Notes: generated from the sequence alone by a model not told the origin. Counted from the first letter of the stretch, positions 26,159 to 35,848 are shown. The stretch is DNA of 38,880 nucleotides from Deltaproteobacteria bacterium (GCA_029262335.1 JAJCZQ010000049.1:77731-116610); one strand, 5' to 3'. Numbers and translations are program-made.

Positions 26159-26917
26159 ATGAGTAATATGGAACAGCTAGAACTACCTTATCTTGTAAAA
26201 TTACAGGTTTTCGAAGGCCCCCTTGACCTGCTCCTGCAGCTTATTAAGAAGAACAAGGTAGATATTTATGATATTCCTATCTCTAAAATAACTGAACAGT
26301 ACCTGGAGTACCTTGAAGTAATTAAACAGTGCAATCTTGAAGTTGTTGGTGATTATCTTGCTCTTGCTGCACAATTAAGCCTTATCAAATCGAGAATGCT
26401 TTTACCTCAAATTGAATCAGAAGAAGAAGTTGAAGACCCCAGAGCTGAACTGGTACAGCTCCTGCTTGAATACGAAAGATACAAGGATGCAGCAGAAGAC
26501 CTCGAAAACAGGGATATTCTTGGAAAAGAAGTATTTATCAGGGGGTTAAGTTATTTCGATGAATTTGGTGATGCAGCTCAGGAAACGGAAATAGTAAAAA
26601 CTGATCTTTGGTCACTTGTGGATGCTTTTAAGGAAGTATGTATTAGAAGACAGTTTGAACTTACAGAGGATCTCGTATTTACGGTTGAATCATTTTCCAT
26701 TGAAGAAAAAACAAACGAACTTTTGGAGTTTTTCAAAACAAATGAAAAATATGCTTTTAAGAATATTTTTAATAAAATGAATTCCAAAGCAGAGATAGTT
26801 ATAACTTTTCTGACTATTCTTGAACTGGTAAAGAATGAATTAATTGGAATTAAACATGAAAATCCGGAAGATGAAATTGAACTATTTTATATAGGAGAAG
26901 AAGACCTTGAGCAATAA
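26159..26917 (+). CDS. scpA: Segregation and condensation protein A
   Basis: Kleisin subunit of the bacterial SMC-ScpAB complex that organises and segregates chromosomes. The N-terminal motif FEGPLDLLLQLIKKNKVDIYDIPISKITEQYL is a clear family signature, followed by the acidic middle (EEEVEDPRAELVQLLLEYERYK) and a C-terminal winged-helix segment (AEIVITFLTILELVKN). 252 residues. ATG at 26159 or 26168; no strong Shine-Dalgarno. The 3' end overlaps scpB by 11 bp. No smc gene is in the window. Confidence 0.95.
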   Translation: MSNMEQLELPYLVKLQVFEGPLDLLLQLIKKNKVDIYDIPISKITEQYLEYLEVIKQCNLEVVGDYLALAAQLSLIKSRMLLPQIESEEEVEDPRAELVQLLLEYERYKDAAEDLENRDILGKEVFIRGLSYFDEFGDAAQETEIVKTDLWSLVDAFKEVCIRRQFELTEDLVFTVESFSIEEKTNELLEFFKTNEKYAFKNIFNKMNSKAEIVITFLTILELVKNELIGIKHENPEDEIELFYIGEEDLEQ

Positions 26918-27455
26918 GGATTTAAAAAAATTAATTGAAGCAATAATTTTTACTTCAAACAAGCCTGTTACTATAAAAGAACTTAAATTTTATTTTAAAG
27001 ACTTTGAAACAAAAGAACTCAGGTCTGTCCTGAAGGAATTAATAACAGAGTGGGATAATGCAGAACACGGATTTAATCTTGTAGAGGTATCAAACGGATA
27101 CCAGTTGAGGACTAAGGCCGAATTCTCAGATGAAATAGTAAATTTTAATAAAGAGATTAAAAAATTCAGAATCAGTAAAGCTTCACTCGAAGTTCTTGCA
27201 ATAGCCGCATACAAACAGCCCCTTACAAGGCTAGAAATTGAACAGATAAGAGGTGTGGACTGTTCGGGAGTTATAAATCAGCTTCTTGATAAAAGACTGC
27301 TAGATATAAGGGGCAGAAAAGATGTCCCGGGAAAACCATTCCTTTACGGTACTACCGATGAGTTTCTGGAGACTTTTAACCTTAAAAGTATTAAAGACCT
27401 TCCAACACTTAAGGAAATTGAAGATATGGAACCAGAACTTAAATTAGATTTTTAA
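26907..27455 (+). CDS. scpB: Segregation and condensation protein B
   Basis: Winged-helix partner of ScpA in the SMC condensin. LIEAIIFTSNKPVTIKEL at the N-terminus, LSK-type SKASLEVLAIAAYKQPLTRLEIEQIRGVD in the middle and KDVPGKPFLYGTTDEFLETF near the end define the family. 182 residues. Translation starts at TTG (26907) inside scpA, with GGAGAAG (26893-26899) ahead; this is the only fitting start before the conserved N-terminus. The last 12 bases overlap the end of the convergent ybeY gene. Confidence 0.95.
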   Translation: MSNKDLKKLIEAIIFTSNKPVTIKELKFYFKDFETKELRSVLKELITEWDNAEHGFNLVEVSNGYQLRTKAEFSDEIVNFNKEIKKFRISKASLEVLAIAAYKQPLTRLEIEQIRGVDCSGVINQLLDKRLLDIRGRKDVPGKPFLYGTTDEFLETFNLKSIKDLPTLKEIEDMEPELKLDF

Positions 27456-27869
27456 TTTTGATATAAAACCAAACAGCTCTTTTTCCTTAGCCCTCATAAT
27501 ATCCCGTTCTTTTTTCTTTTTATGGTCAAAACCCAGAAGATGTAATATTCCGTGTATTACAAGTCTCTGAAGCTCTTTTTTTATGGTTGTTTTATACCTT
27601 TTAGAGTTTTTTACCGCTGTAGGATATGAAATAACAAGGTCTCCCAGAAATTCGTTGTCCTGTGGAAATGAAAGTACATCGGTAGTCCTGTCTATAGATC
27701 TGTAGTTGTTATTTAATTTTCTCATTTCAGGATCATCAATAAAGGTAATGCATATTTCTGTTTTATTCGGTAAAGTTAGTTGGCTGAAAACATTTTTCAC
27801 CAGTTTCTTTAATTGATCGAGACTTTTATCCTGAAGATATTTGTTGTCATCTATAATATATATTTTCAT
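27444..27869 (-). CDS. ybeY: Endoribonuclease YbeY
   Basis: Zinc-dependent RNase involved in 16S rRNA 3'-end maturation and ribosome quality control. The diagnostic metal motif HGILHLLGFDH gives His106, His110 and His116; upstream come ITFIDDPEMRKLNNNYRSIDRTTDVLSFPQ and LGDLVIS, all typical. 141 residues, normal. It is convergent with scpB, overlapping by 12 bp, and divergent from der. No Shine-Dalgarno is visible before the ATG. Confidence 0.97.
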   Translation of the reverse strand: MKIYIIDDNKYLQDKSLDQLKKLVKNVFSQLTLPNKTEICITFIDDPEMRKLNNNYRSIDRTTDVLSFPQDNEFLGDLVISYPTAVKNSKRYKTTIKKELQRLVIHGILHLLGFDHKKKKERDIMRAKEKELFGFISKLKI

Positions 27870-27922
27870 AATATGTAGGTGTTTTAATATTATATATAAA
27901 ATAAGGTTTAAAAATTAATAAT

Positions 27923-29278
27923 ATGACTACTGAGAACAATAATAATACTCAAAAACCACTGGTTGCTATAGTCGGAAGACCAAATGTAGGGAAATCCACA
28001 CTGTTTAATCATATAATTGAACAGAATAAATCCATTGTCGAAGATGTCCCGGGTGTTACAAGAGACCGTGTCTATGGGGAAGCTATTTGGAAAAACAAGG
28101 TGTTTGCAATCGTAGATACAGGCGGGCTTGTAATAAATCCGAATGATAATACGGAAGAGATGATTAAAGAACAGGTAGAAATAGCTTTAGCAGAAGCCGA
28201 CCTGATAATATTCTTAATGGATGGCAAGCAGGGAGTTATGCCGGGTGATGAAGACATAATCAAATATTTAAGATCATCCGGGAAAAAAGTTCTTTATATT
28301 ATAAATAAAATAGACCACAAAAAACATGAATTAAACAGTTATGAATTTCATAAGCTTGGAATTGATACATTTTTAAATATTTCTGCACTTCACAACAGGA
28401 ACACCTATGAACTAATAGACCTGATTCGGGACAATCTGCCTGAAAGTGAATATTCGCAGGAATATGATGAAGATAATATAATTAGAATATCAGTTATTGG
28501 TAAACCAAATGTAGGTAAATCCACACTGGTTAATGCAATCCTTGGTGAAGACAGATTTATTACAAGTCCGGTTCCAGGAACTACCCGTGATGCTATTGAT
28601 ACACACTATGAGATAGATGGGAAAGAGTATTTAATAATTGATACGGCCGGTATAAGAAGAAAATCAAAGATATCAGAACTGCTTGAAAGATACAGCGTAT
28701 TAAGGGCTATAAGGGCCATGACCCGCTCTGACCTGGTACTTTTTATGATTGATGCATCAGAGGGCCCTACTCACCATGATGCGAGGCTTGGTGACCTTGT
28801 AAAAAGCAGGGGTAAAGCTTCGATTGTACTTTTAAATAAATGGGACCTTGCCCCAAAAGAAGCAAAAGAAGTAGACAATATAGATGAACTTACTATTGAA
28901 AATTTAAAATCACTTAATTATTCGCCGGTTTTAACGACATCCGCACTTACCGGTAAAAAAGTAAATAAAATATTCAGCCTTGTAAATAATGTTTTTGAGA
29001 ACTATTCAAGGAAGATAAAAACAAAGGAATTAAATCAATTTCTTGATGAAATTAAAAAGAAAAATCCCCCGGGTATGCACAAGGGTAAAGAGCTGAAATT
29101 TTACTACATCACTCAGCCATATACAAAACCACCTACTTTTGTACTATTCTCGAATGCTAAGAACAAAATCCCTGATAATTATAAGAAATATATTGAAAAC
29201 CAGCTAAGAGAGTATTTTGATTTTTCGGGAACACCTATAAACCTTATTTTCAGGACAAGGGCCGACGACAAGGATTAA
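27923..29278 (+). CDS. der: GTPase Der (EngA)
   Basis: Essential tandem GTPase for 50S ribosomal subunit assembly. The first G domain has GRPNVGKS (18-25), DTGG and NKID; the second has GKPNVGKS, DTAG and NKWD; the C-terminal KH-like domain ends with FSGTPINLIFRTR. 451 residues. No Shine-Dalgarno is seen upstream of the ATG. The stop TAA shares the palindrome TTAA with the stop of the convergent glycosyltransferase gene, giving a 4-bp overlap. Confidence 0.98.
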   Translation: MTTENNNNTQKPLVAIVGRPNVGKSTLFNHIIEQNKSIVEDVPGVTRDRVYGEAIWKNKVFAIVDTGGLVINPNDNTEEMIKEQVEIALAEADLIIFLMDGKQGVMPGDEDIIKYLRSSGKKVLYIINKIDHKKHELNSYEFHKLGIDTFLNISALHNRNTYELIDLIRDNLPESEYSQEYDEDNIIRISVIGKPNVGKSTLVNAILGEDRFITSPVPGTTRDAIDTHYEIDGKEYLIIDTAGIRRKSKISELLERYSVLRAIRAMTRSDLVLFMIDASEGPTHHDARLGDLVKSRGKASIVLLNKWDLAPKEAKEVDNIDELTIENLKSLNYSPVLTTSALTGKKVNKIFSLVNNVFENYSRKIKTKELNQFLDEIKKKNPPGMHKGKELKFYYITQPYTKPPTFVLFSNAKNKIPDNYKKYIENQLREYFDFSGTPINLIFRTRADDKD

Positions 29279-30510
29279 TTTACTGTAAGTATTATTTCTT
29301 CTATAGCTTTACTTATATCTTTTGCATTACACATTTTAATTACCCTTTCCCTTGCTGCTGCACCCATTTGTTTGCTCATTTCACGGTCATTAACAAGTGT
29401 AAGTAAGTTCTCAGATAAATTAGCCACATCATCTTTTTCACTTAGAAATCCCGTGACATTATGATCAATCGCCTCAGCAATACCACCTATTCTAAAACCT
29501 ATTACAGGAAGTTTAAAACACATTGCTTCTATCACAGACCTTGGGAATGGGTCAGGATAGTTGGAAGGTATTACAAAAATATCAAAGTTTTTAAGATAAG
29601 GCATTATATCGCTTTTATAGCCGGTAAAAATAAAATGGTCATCAAGGCCGTATTCTGATACTTTCTTTTTTAGATAGTCCAGGTGATTGTACTGAAAGAA
29701 ATGCGGAGTATCACCAACTATCACAAATACAAAGTCCTTATTATTGCTTTTTTCTTTTATATACTTTGCAGCTTCTATTAAATGTATATACCCTTTCCTT
29801 GGTACTAATCTTCCTGTACTGCCAATAACTACAGTGTTTTTCGATATTTTATATTCAGCTCTAAGTGTCCCTTTGGTTTTTGTTGGGCTGTAGTCCGAAG
29901 GGTCTATGCCATTATAGACTACATGGACCTTCTCTTTTACATGATTAAACTGCTGAGCTGTTGCATTAGAAACAGGAATTATTTTTTTTACCGAATCAAA
30001 TGAAGATAATTTAGTGATAATGGTTTTCAAAACATATTTTTGCTGAATGTTCCTTACGTGCCAGATAACAGGTTTGTTGTTAATTTTTCCGATAAAAGTA
30101 CCCACTACTTTTGCCTGTGTGCCATTGCAGTAGACTACATCAATGTTATTTTCTCTAATTATTTTCCCGGATGTAAGTATAAGGGTTATGAGTTCAAATA
30201 TATTGATTATTGCTGCAAGGAGTTTTTTAAGTTTTGTTGTGTAATCGAGACTGTCTGATTTGTTGTTGTAAATCTCCATGCCCAGGCGGGGTACAAATAT
30301 ATTTTCCGGGAAACGGCTGTCTACGATTATATTTTCATAAATACCTTCATTTTTGAGATTGTCTGAAAATATGTCGTCTTTTGGTATTAATATATAGGGC
30401 TTTACGTTCTTTCTGTTCAGATATTTAAGAATATAAAAAAGACTTCTTCCGGGGCCGCCGTCCCTTACGGAGTGATTAATAAACAGTATATTCTTTTTAG
30501 TATTTTCCAT
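29275..30510 (-). CDS. Glycosyltransferase family 4
   Basis: GT-B retaining glycosyltransferase, probably in cell-surface glycan synthesis; donor and acceptor unknown. The N-terminal half has the glycine-rich RDGGPGRSLFYILKYL after a first beta strand; the C-terminal half shows VVYNGIDPSDYSP, VIGSTGRLVPRKGYIHLIEA, FVFVIVGDTP, ADDHFIFTGYKSD-like DDHFIFTGYKSD, and the donor-binding FPRSVIEAMCFKLPVIG with the EX7E-like glutamate. 411 residues. It stands alone, without other polysaccharide genes next to it. Convergent with der. Confidence 0.94.
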   Translation of the reverse strand: MENTKKNILFINHSVRDGGPGRSLFYILKYLNRKNVKPYILIPKDDIFSDNLKNEGIYENIIVDSRFPENIFVPRLGMEIYNNKSDSLDYTTKLKKLLAAIINIFELITLILTSGKIIRENNIDVVYCNGTQAKVVGTFIGKINNKPVIWHVRNIQQKYVLKTIITKLSSFDSVKKIIPVSNATAQQFNHVKEKVHVVYNGIDPSDYSPTKTKGTLRAEYKISKNTVVIGSTGRLVPRKGYIHLIEAAKYIKEKSNNKDFVFVIVGDTPHFFQYNHLDYLKKKVSEYGLDDHFIFTGYKSDIMPYLKNFDIFVIPSNYPDPFPRSVIEAMCFKLPVIGFRIGGIAEAIDHNVTGFLSEKDDVANLSENLLTLVNDREMSKQMGAAARERVIKMCNAKDISKAIEEIILTVN

Positions 30511-30631
30511 TACAATTACCCGATATTAAAGCAATCAATTTAACAGGTATATAAAAATAAGTCATTAAATTAATTCTTGTAAACACAATCTTTTCTGATA
30601 AGGTTTAAATAATTAAAAACTAAACGTATGG

Positions 30632-31324
30632 ATGCAAATAAATATTATGAGAAATAAAACTAAATACCTATCTGTCTTTTTATTACTTTTCCTGATTATT
30701 GGCGGCTGTGACGTAGATTTTGGAGGAACCAATGATGATGATGACGGTGGTGGCGGCAATGGTGGTAATACAGATGAAGTCCTTAGGGGAACAATTACCG
30801 AAGTTATACCAAACCGGGAAAACGATTTAGCAGGTATAACAATATCAGTAATGGAAAATGATGCAGTTCAGTCATTTAGTGATACTACAACCAGTTCAGG
30901 TACTTTTTTTGTTGAAGGAAATTTTGCGAGTAATAATACAATAATTGAATTTCTTGATGATGATAATGGTGATGAACTTCTTGGAGAGACAAGTATTAAT
31001 ATATTTCCTGAAGCAGAAGTCAACCTTGGTAATATAACTCTTGAAAACGGTACAGTAGATTTTGATGAAGATGATGTAACTGTAAGTTTTGATGCTGACC
31101 TGATTGAAAACAACTGCACTGACAATAGTGGTTCTCTTACAGTTGAATCCGAAGGAAGTGATCCCATAGACATAATCATACAGGTTTCAAATTCAACAGT
31201 TATTACAAGAGACAATGACGATATTGACTGTAATGACCTTCTGATAGGCCAGACACTTGATATAAATGGGAATTTACTTGGATTTGGTAATAATGTAGAT
31301 GCAGATACCATAGAAGTAGAATAA
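30632..31324 (+). CDS. Lipoprotein with DUF5666-like tail
   Basis: Function unknown. A hydrophobic signal ends in lipobox IGGC (Cys26), followed by Asp27 and an Asp/Gly-rich linker (TNDDDDGGGGNGG). Residues about 45-135 look like a carboxypeptidase-regulatory/beta-sandwich type domain (LAGITISVMENDAVQSFSD, TTSSGTFFVEGNF). The C-terminal part (SLTVESEGSDPIDIIIQVS, DLLIGQTLDINGNLLGFG, VDADTIEVE) resembles DUF5666-like OB folds. It is very acidic. The start may be the ATG at 30647 (Met6), giving a more usual signal peptide; neither has a visible Shine-Dalgarno. It stands alone, divergent from the glycosyltransferase. Confidence 0.85.
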   Translation: MQINIMRNKTKYLSVFLLLFLIIGGCDVDFGGTNDDDDGGGGNGGNTDEVLRGTITEVIPNRENDLAGITISVMENDAVQSFSDTTTSSGTFFVEGNFASNNTIIEFLDDDNGDELLGETSINIFPEAEVNLGNITLENGTVDFDEDDVTVSFDADLIENNCTDNSGSLTVESEGSDPIDIIIQVSNSTVITRDNDDIDCNDLLIGQTLDINGNLLGFGNNVDADTIEVE

Positions 31325-31426
31325 AAATATTTATATTATTTATAATTTACCCTACTTGACTTTCTTTTTTAAAAATTGCACTATTCATTGTTCAATTTCT
31401 AAATATCTTTCTATTTGGAGTAATTT

Positions 31427-32347
31427 ATGTCGTCAGAAAATCCTGGATTAATTTGGTTAGACGGGAAGTTAATACCCTGGGCAGATGCAAATGTTCACGT
31501 TTTAACACACTCTCTTCACTATGGACTTGGTGTTTTTGAAGGTATACGTGCTTACAAGTGTGAGAACGGTAAAACAGCCGTATTACTTCTTAATGAACAT
31601 GTACAAAGACTAATTAATTCATGCCATATAGCCGGTATAAAGCTGCCATACACCAACAATGAAGTATCTGAAGCGATTAAACTTTTAATAAAAGAAAACG
31701 GTCTTGAAGAAGCCTATATAAGGCCTCTGGTATTTATTGGAGACGGGGCAATGGGTATTCATCCCAAAGACAACCCAATCAGGCTTACAATTGCCGCATG
31801 GTCATGGGGTGCATATTTAGGTGATGATGGTTTAGATAAAGGTATCAGGGCAAAAGTATCATCATATACAAGAATGGGTGTTAACTCGTTTATGACTAAA
31901 GCCAAAATTTGCGGAAACTATGTTAATTCCATACAGGCAAAGATAGAAGCAACTTCCATGGGGTTTGATGAAGCACTGTTGCTAGACAGTGAAGGTTATC
32001 TGGCTGAAGGAAGCGGAGAAAATATATTTATAGTAAGAGAAGGAAAATTAAAAACTCCTCCCCTTACATCAATATTAGAAGGATTCACAAGAAACTGCAT
32101 ATTACAGCTTGCTGAAGATAAGAATATTACAGTTGAACAGCAAAGATTCACAAGGGACGAGCTGTATATTGCCGACGAAGTATTTCTCACCGGAACTGCC
32201 GCTGAGATAACTCCTGTGAGAGAGATTGATTTCAGGACTATCGGAACAGGTAAGCCCGGTCCAATTACTAAAGAACTTCAATCAACTTATTTTGATATAA
32301 TCAGGGGAAAAAATGATAAATACTCTGATTGGATTGAATATTTGTAG
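31427..32347 (+). CDS. ilvE: Branched-chain amino acid aminotransferase
   Basis: PLP-dependent class IV aminotransferase for the last step of leucine, isoleucine and valine synthesis. Family marks: HSLHYGLGVFEGIRAY, RPLVFIGDGAMG, AKICGNYVNS with the PLP lysine at 160, GYLAEGSGENIFIV, PPLTSILEGFTRN and FLTGTAAEITPV. 306 residues. GGAG at 31414-31417 supports the ATG. A TTGACT at 31356-31361 may be a -35 element, but the -10 is unclear. Single gene, convergent with sppA at a distance of 4 bp. Confidence 0.96.
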   Translation: MSSENPGLIWLDGKLIPWADANVHVLTHSLHYGLGVFEGIRAYKCENGKTAVLLLNEHVQRLINSCHIAGIKLPYTNNEVSEAIKLLIKENGLEEAYIRPLVFIGDGAMGIHPKDNPIRLTIAAWSWGAYLGDDGLDKGIRAKVSSYTRMGVNSFMTKAKICGNYVNSIQAKIEATSMGFDEALLLDSEGYLAEGSGENIFIVREGKLKTPPLTSILEGFTRNCILQLAEDKNITVEQQRFTRDELYIADEVFLTGTAAEITPVREIDFRTIGTGKPGPITKELQSTYFDIIRGKNDKYSDWIEYL

Positions 32348-32351
32348 TTTC

Positions 32352-33980
32352 TTAATTTATTCTGCAGTTATGGGGTACTACTGCATAGATCTGCTCTCTG
32401 TTTAAGATTTCAAATAACTCAAAATAATCATTTACTGCTTTAATATGAGCAAATTTTTCAATGCCTGAAAATGATAATTTGTTTTTAGGTATGAATTCCT
32501 TTATGTAAACTTCGTCATCGGTTAATCCGGACATGTTTTTAATCTCTTCAATACACCCTTTGAGGCTGTTCAATTCATCAATTAAGCCATTATTTTTAGC
32601 ATCAGGGCCTGACCACACCCTACCCTTTGCTGCTTTTTCAGTTTGTTCGAGGCTTATATTCCTTTTGTCAGATACAAGTTTCACAAATTCATCGTACATT
32701 TCTTTAATTAGTTCTAAAAATTTAGTTTTTTCCGGTTTAGTAAAACTTTTGCCGGTGGAATAAATTGTAGACATTTTTCCTTTTTTTAGTGTTTCGTTGT
32801 AAATGCCATATCTGTTTAACAGTTTCTTGAAATTAAACTTACCTGCAACCACACCAATTGATCCGGTAATGGTAAAGGGATTTGCAAATATTTTTTCAGA
32901 AGAAAGTGAGACCATATATCCGCCCGATGCAGCTACGTCAGACATTGATATTACTACTGGTTTCTTTAAAGAAAGATTATGTATTTCATTGCGTATAAGG
33001 TCTGAAGCCAGAGCTGAACCACCGGGGCTTAATACTCTCACTATTACGCCTGTTATGGATTTGTCGTCTGCAGCTTTTTTTATCAGCTCGATTAAAGTAT
33101 CAGAACCACAAGTATTTACGAAACCACTTCCTTTTTTACTTGAACCCTGAGTAATCATTCCGTTAATGTTTATGTATCCAATATATTTTTTTCTTCCATA
33201 AATAAATCTCTTTATCTCTTTTATAACTCCAGCATACCTGTTATTTCTTGTAAAACTTTTGAATTTTACAAATTTAATTTTATTATTTGACTCACTTTCT
33301 ATAAAATCAGTAACTTCATTTTCATAAGCGATTTTATCTATTAGTTTTAGAGATTTTGCTTTAACAGGATTAATGGGATTAGTATCTATTATCTTGTTTA
33401 TTTCATTTTTAGAAATATTTCTTGATGAAGCTATTGTATCAATCAAATTATCGTAATGATTATCAAGCACAGACTGCATCATTTCTTTGTGATAGGGGGA
33501 CATTGTTTTCCTGTTAAACATGTCAGCAGCCGACTTGTATTCACCGAACCCGTCTATTTCAGGTTCTATATCCAGGCTGTCCAGTAGTTCTTTTATAAAG
33601 AAAGAATCAAATGAAAGTCCTAACAGGTTTAGAGTGGTCCAGGGCGGAATAAATATTTTATCAGCTGAAGTAGCAATGAAATATTCGATGTTTCCTATAT
33701 CTTCCAAATAGATAAATACTTTTTTACCTGAGCTGCGTAAATCAAGAAGAAGAGACCTGATATCATCTGCTCTTGCAAATCCAATATTTAATCTTTTTAT
33801 TTTTAAAAATAGTCCATTTGAAGAACTATTTTTTAACTGCTGGATGAATTTATAAAGATCAAGAACTGTAGTTTTATTGTCATTTAAAAAAGGTATACCA
33901 GTGCTGATGTTTTCTTCAGGTATATCATCTTTTAGTACTAACTCGATATAAGTATTATTATTTAAATATTTTTCAAGCAT
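32352..33980 (-). CDS. sppA: SppA-type serine peptidase without membrane anchor
   Basis: Double-domain S49 signal peptide peptidase. The general base Lys149 lies in GEYKSAADMF and the nucleophile Ser352 in DVAASGGYMVS, as in the 67-kDa Escherichia coli enzyme; GSIGVVAGKFNFKKLL and RVWSGPDAK also match. 542 residues. It lacks the N-terminal hydrophobic anchor and signal of the usual SppA: the chain begins MLEKYLNNNTYIELVLKDD. The start is tightly fixed, 6 bp after pepA stops, so the missing anchor is real on this reading. It may act in the cytoplasm or be bound peripherally. Cotranscribed with pepA. Confidence 0.93.
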   Translation of the reverse strand: MLEKYLNNNTYIELVLKDDIPEENISTGIPFLNDNKTTVLDLYKFIQQLKNSSSNGLFLKIKRLNIGFARADDIRSLLLDLRSSGKKVFIYLEDIGNIEYFIATSADKIFIPPWTTLNLLGLSFDSFFIKELLDSLDIEPEIDGFGEYKSAADMFNRKTMSPYHKEMMQSVLDNHYDNLIDTIASSRNISKNEINKIIDTNPINPVKAKSLKLIDKIAYENEVTDFIESESNNKIKFVKFKSFTRNNRYAGVIKEIKRFIYGRKKYIGYININGMITQGSSKKGSGFVNTCGSDTLIELIKKAADDKSITGVIVRVLSPGGSALASDLIRNEIHNLSLKKPVVISMSDVAASGGYMVSLSSEKIFANPFTITGSIGVVAGKFNFKKLLNRYGIYNETLKKGKMSTIYSTGKSFTKPEKTKFLELIKEMYDEFVKLVSDKRNISLEQTEKAAKGRVWSGPDAKNNGLIDELNSLKGCIEEIKNMSGLTDDEVYIKEFIPKNKLSFSGIEKFAHIKAVNDYFELFEILNREQIYAVVPHNCRIN

Positions 33981-33986
33981 AAAAGA

Positions 33987-35453
33987 TTACTTATTGTCAG
34001 TTAAATAATTGACAAGAGTTCTTACTGCAAATCCGGTACCACCCTGTGGATACACGTCATTACTTTTTTCAAGATATGCCGGACCTGCAAGATCAATATG
34101 TGTCCATGGAGTATCAGAAACAAAATGTTCAAGGAACAAGCCTGCTGTAATTGCCCCGCCCCACCTGCTTCCAACATTTTTAATATCGGCAATATTACTT
34201 TTTATTTCAGCCCTTAGTTCATCGTCAAGGGGTAATTGCCACATTTTTTCTCCTACGTTATCACTGCTTTCAAGTATTGAACTGATGAGCTTATTATTGT
34301 TTCCCATAACACCAGCCGTATAACTGCCAAGCCCTACTATGCAGGCACCGGTTAATGTTGCCAGGTCTATGATTTCATCAACCCCTAATTTGACCGCATA
34401 ACTCAAAGCGTCGGACAGTGCTATTCTTCCTTCTGCATCAGTATTTATTATCTCAACTGACTTGCCGTTTAAAGCATAAATTACATCGTCCGGCTTATAT
34501 GCATCACCACCTGTCATGTTTTCTGTTGCAGGGATAATTCCATGGATTGTATGTTTTGGTTTTAACTCGGCAATTGCTTTCATAGCACCAACTACAGCGG
34601 CTGATCCTGCCATATCCATTTTCATTGTAAGCATTGAAACCGCAGGTTTTAAACATAAGCCACCGGAATCAAAAGTGACTCCTTTACCAACAATTGCAAC
34701 AGTCTTATTTGATTTCTGTTTAGGGGTATAAGTAAAATGTATAAATCTTGGTGGCTGCGTACTTCCCCGGGATACAGAATAAAGACCATTCATACCTGCT
34801 TTTCTTATTTCTTCTTTTCCTAAAATTTTAATTTCAAGGTTACCTTCTGCTGCGACTTCTTCTGAAATTTTAGCCAGCTTTGCTGGTGTCAGGTAAACTG
34901 GTGGTTCATTAACGATATCTCTTGCAAGATGTACGGCTTTTGTGATGTTAAGGGCTTTTTTGGATTCTTTTGAAAAGGTCCTTTCACTAATGGTATTAGA
35001 GTTAATAGTTAAATTGAATCCACTATTATTGGATTTTTCTGTTTTATATTTTGTGAATTTATAATTCCCCTGCAGTAAACCTTCAATTGAACTGGAAAGC
35101 AAATTACTTCCACTCATGTCTGTAACTAATGTTACTTCTTTATCACTGCTTTTTATATTTTTCCCGGTTTTGGCAAATGCACGATAACACTTGTTTGCTG
35201 AAAATTCTTTTTTATTACCAAGCCCGATAATTAAAACTGATTTTGCATCAATTAGTCCATGGGTATTAAAACGGTTAACTTTGCCGTGCTGGCCATTGAA
35301 GCTGGTTTCTTTATTTAATTTTTTTATTGAACCGTTTAATTGTTTATCAATTTTTTTTAGTTCTGCATTCAGGGGTTCTCCCTCAAATAATGAAAAAATT
35401 AATAAATCAGTTGTTGTTTTAAGGGCATTTCCTTTTTTTAATTGTATACTCAA
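33987..35453 (-). CDS. pepA: Leucyl aminopeptidase
   Basis: Hexameric M17 dinuclear zinc aminopeptidase that trims N-terminal residues from peptides. C-terminal catalytic domain: VGKGVTFDSGGLCLKP, MKMDMAGSAAV, NTDAEGRIALSDAL and the end PQGGTGFAVRTLVNY. The N-terminal macro-like domain is more divergent. 488 residues. It starts with TTG at 35453, with GGAGG six bases ahead. Some PepA proteins also bind DNA; nothing here shows that. First gene of a two-gene run with sppA. Confidence 0.96.
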   Translation of the reverse strand: MSIQLKKGNALKTTTDLLIFSLFEGEPLNAELKKIDKQLNGSIKKLNKETSFNGQHGKVNRFNTHGLIDAKSVLIIGLGNKKEFSANKCYRAFAKTGKNIKSSDKEVTLVTDMSGSNLLSSSIEGLLQGNYKFTKYKTEKSNNSGFNLTINSNTISERTFSKESKKALNITKAVHLARDIVNEPPVYLTPAKLAKISEEVAAEGNLEIKILGKEEIRKAGMNGLYSVSRGSTQPPRFIHFTYTPKQKSNKTVAIVGKGVTFDSGGLCLKPAVSMLTMKMDMAGSAAVVGAMKAIAELKPKHTIHGIIPATENMTGGDAYKPDDVIYALNGKSVEIINTDAEGRIALSDALSYAVKLGVDEIIDLATLTGACIVGLGSYTAGVMGNNNKLISSILESSDNVGEKMWQLPLDDELRAEIKSNIADIKNVGSRWGGAITAGLFLEHFVSDTPWTHIDLAGPAYLEKSNDVYPQGGTGFAVRTLVNYLTDNK

Positions 35454-35596
35454 CTATTTCCTCCATATTCTTTATTTTAAAGATTTTTAAACAATTATTT
35501 ATTACTCTTTTATATTCATGAAAAAAATGGTAATATATAGATGTAAATTATTAAATCACAATAGTTTATAATTCTAAAACTCGGGAGGAATTATAA

Positions 35597-35848
35597 ATGG
35601 GTTGTCCATTTAAAGCAATTGCTGATAACACCAGAAGGGAAATTCTTGTTTATCTAAGCAAAGGTGATACAGTGGCAGGAGAAATAGCTGATAAGTTTAA
35701 TATTTCTAAACCTGCAATATCCAATCACCTGAAAATTCTAAAAGAAGCTGATCTTGTTAATGAAAAGAAGGTCAAGCAGAATAGAATTTATTCTTTAAAC
35801 AAGAATCAGGTTAATAATGTTAAAGTTTATTTAGAAGGACTTGTGTGA
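35597..35848 (+). CDS. ArsR-family winged-helix regulator
   Basis: Small transcription factor, 83 residues. The whole chain is one winged helix: FKAIADNTRREILVYLSKGD, AGEIADKFNISKPAISNHLKILKEADLVNEKK and RIYSLN, typical of ArsR/SmtB. Only one cysteine (Cys3) is present, and the classical metal-binding CxC sites are missing, so it is probably not a metal sensor. A GGGAGG site and a TATAAT (35567-35572) precede it. It stands alone with a terminator after it, so its targets are not evident from context. Confidence 0.92.
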   Translation: MGCPFKAIADNTRREILVYLSKGDTVAGEIADKFNISKPAISNHLKILKEADLVNEKKVKQNRIYSLNKNQVNNVKVYLEGLV

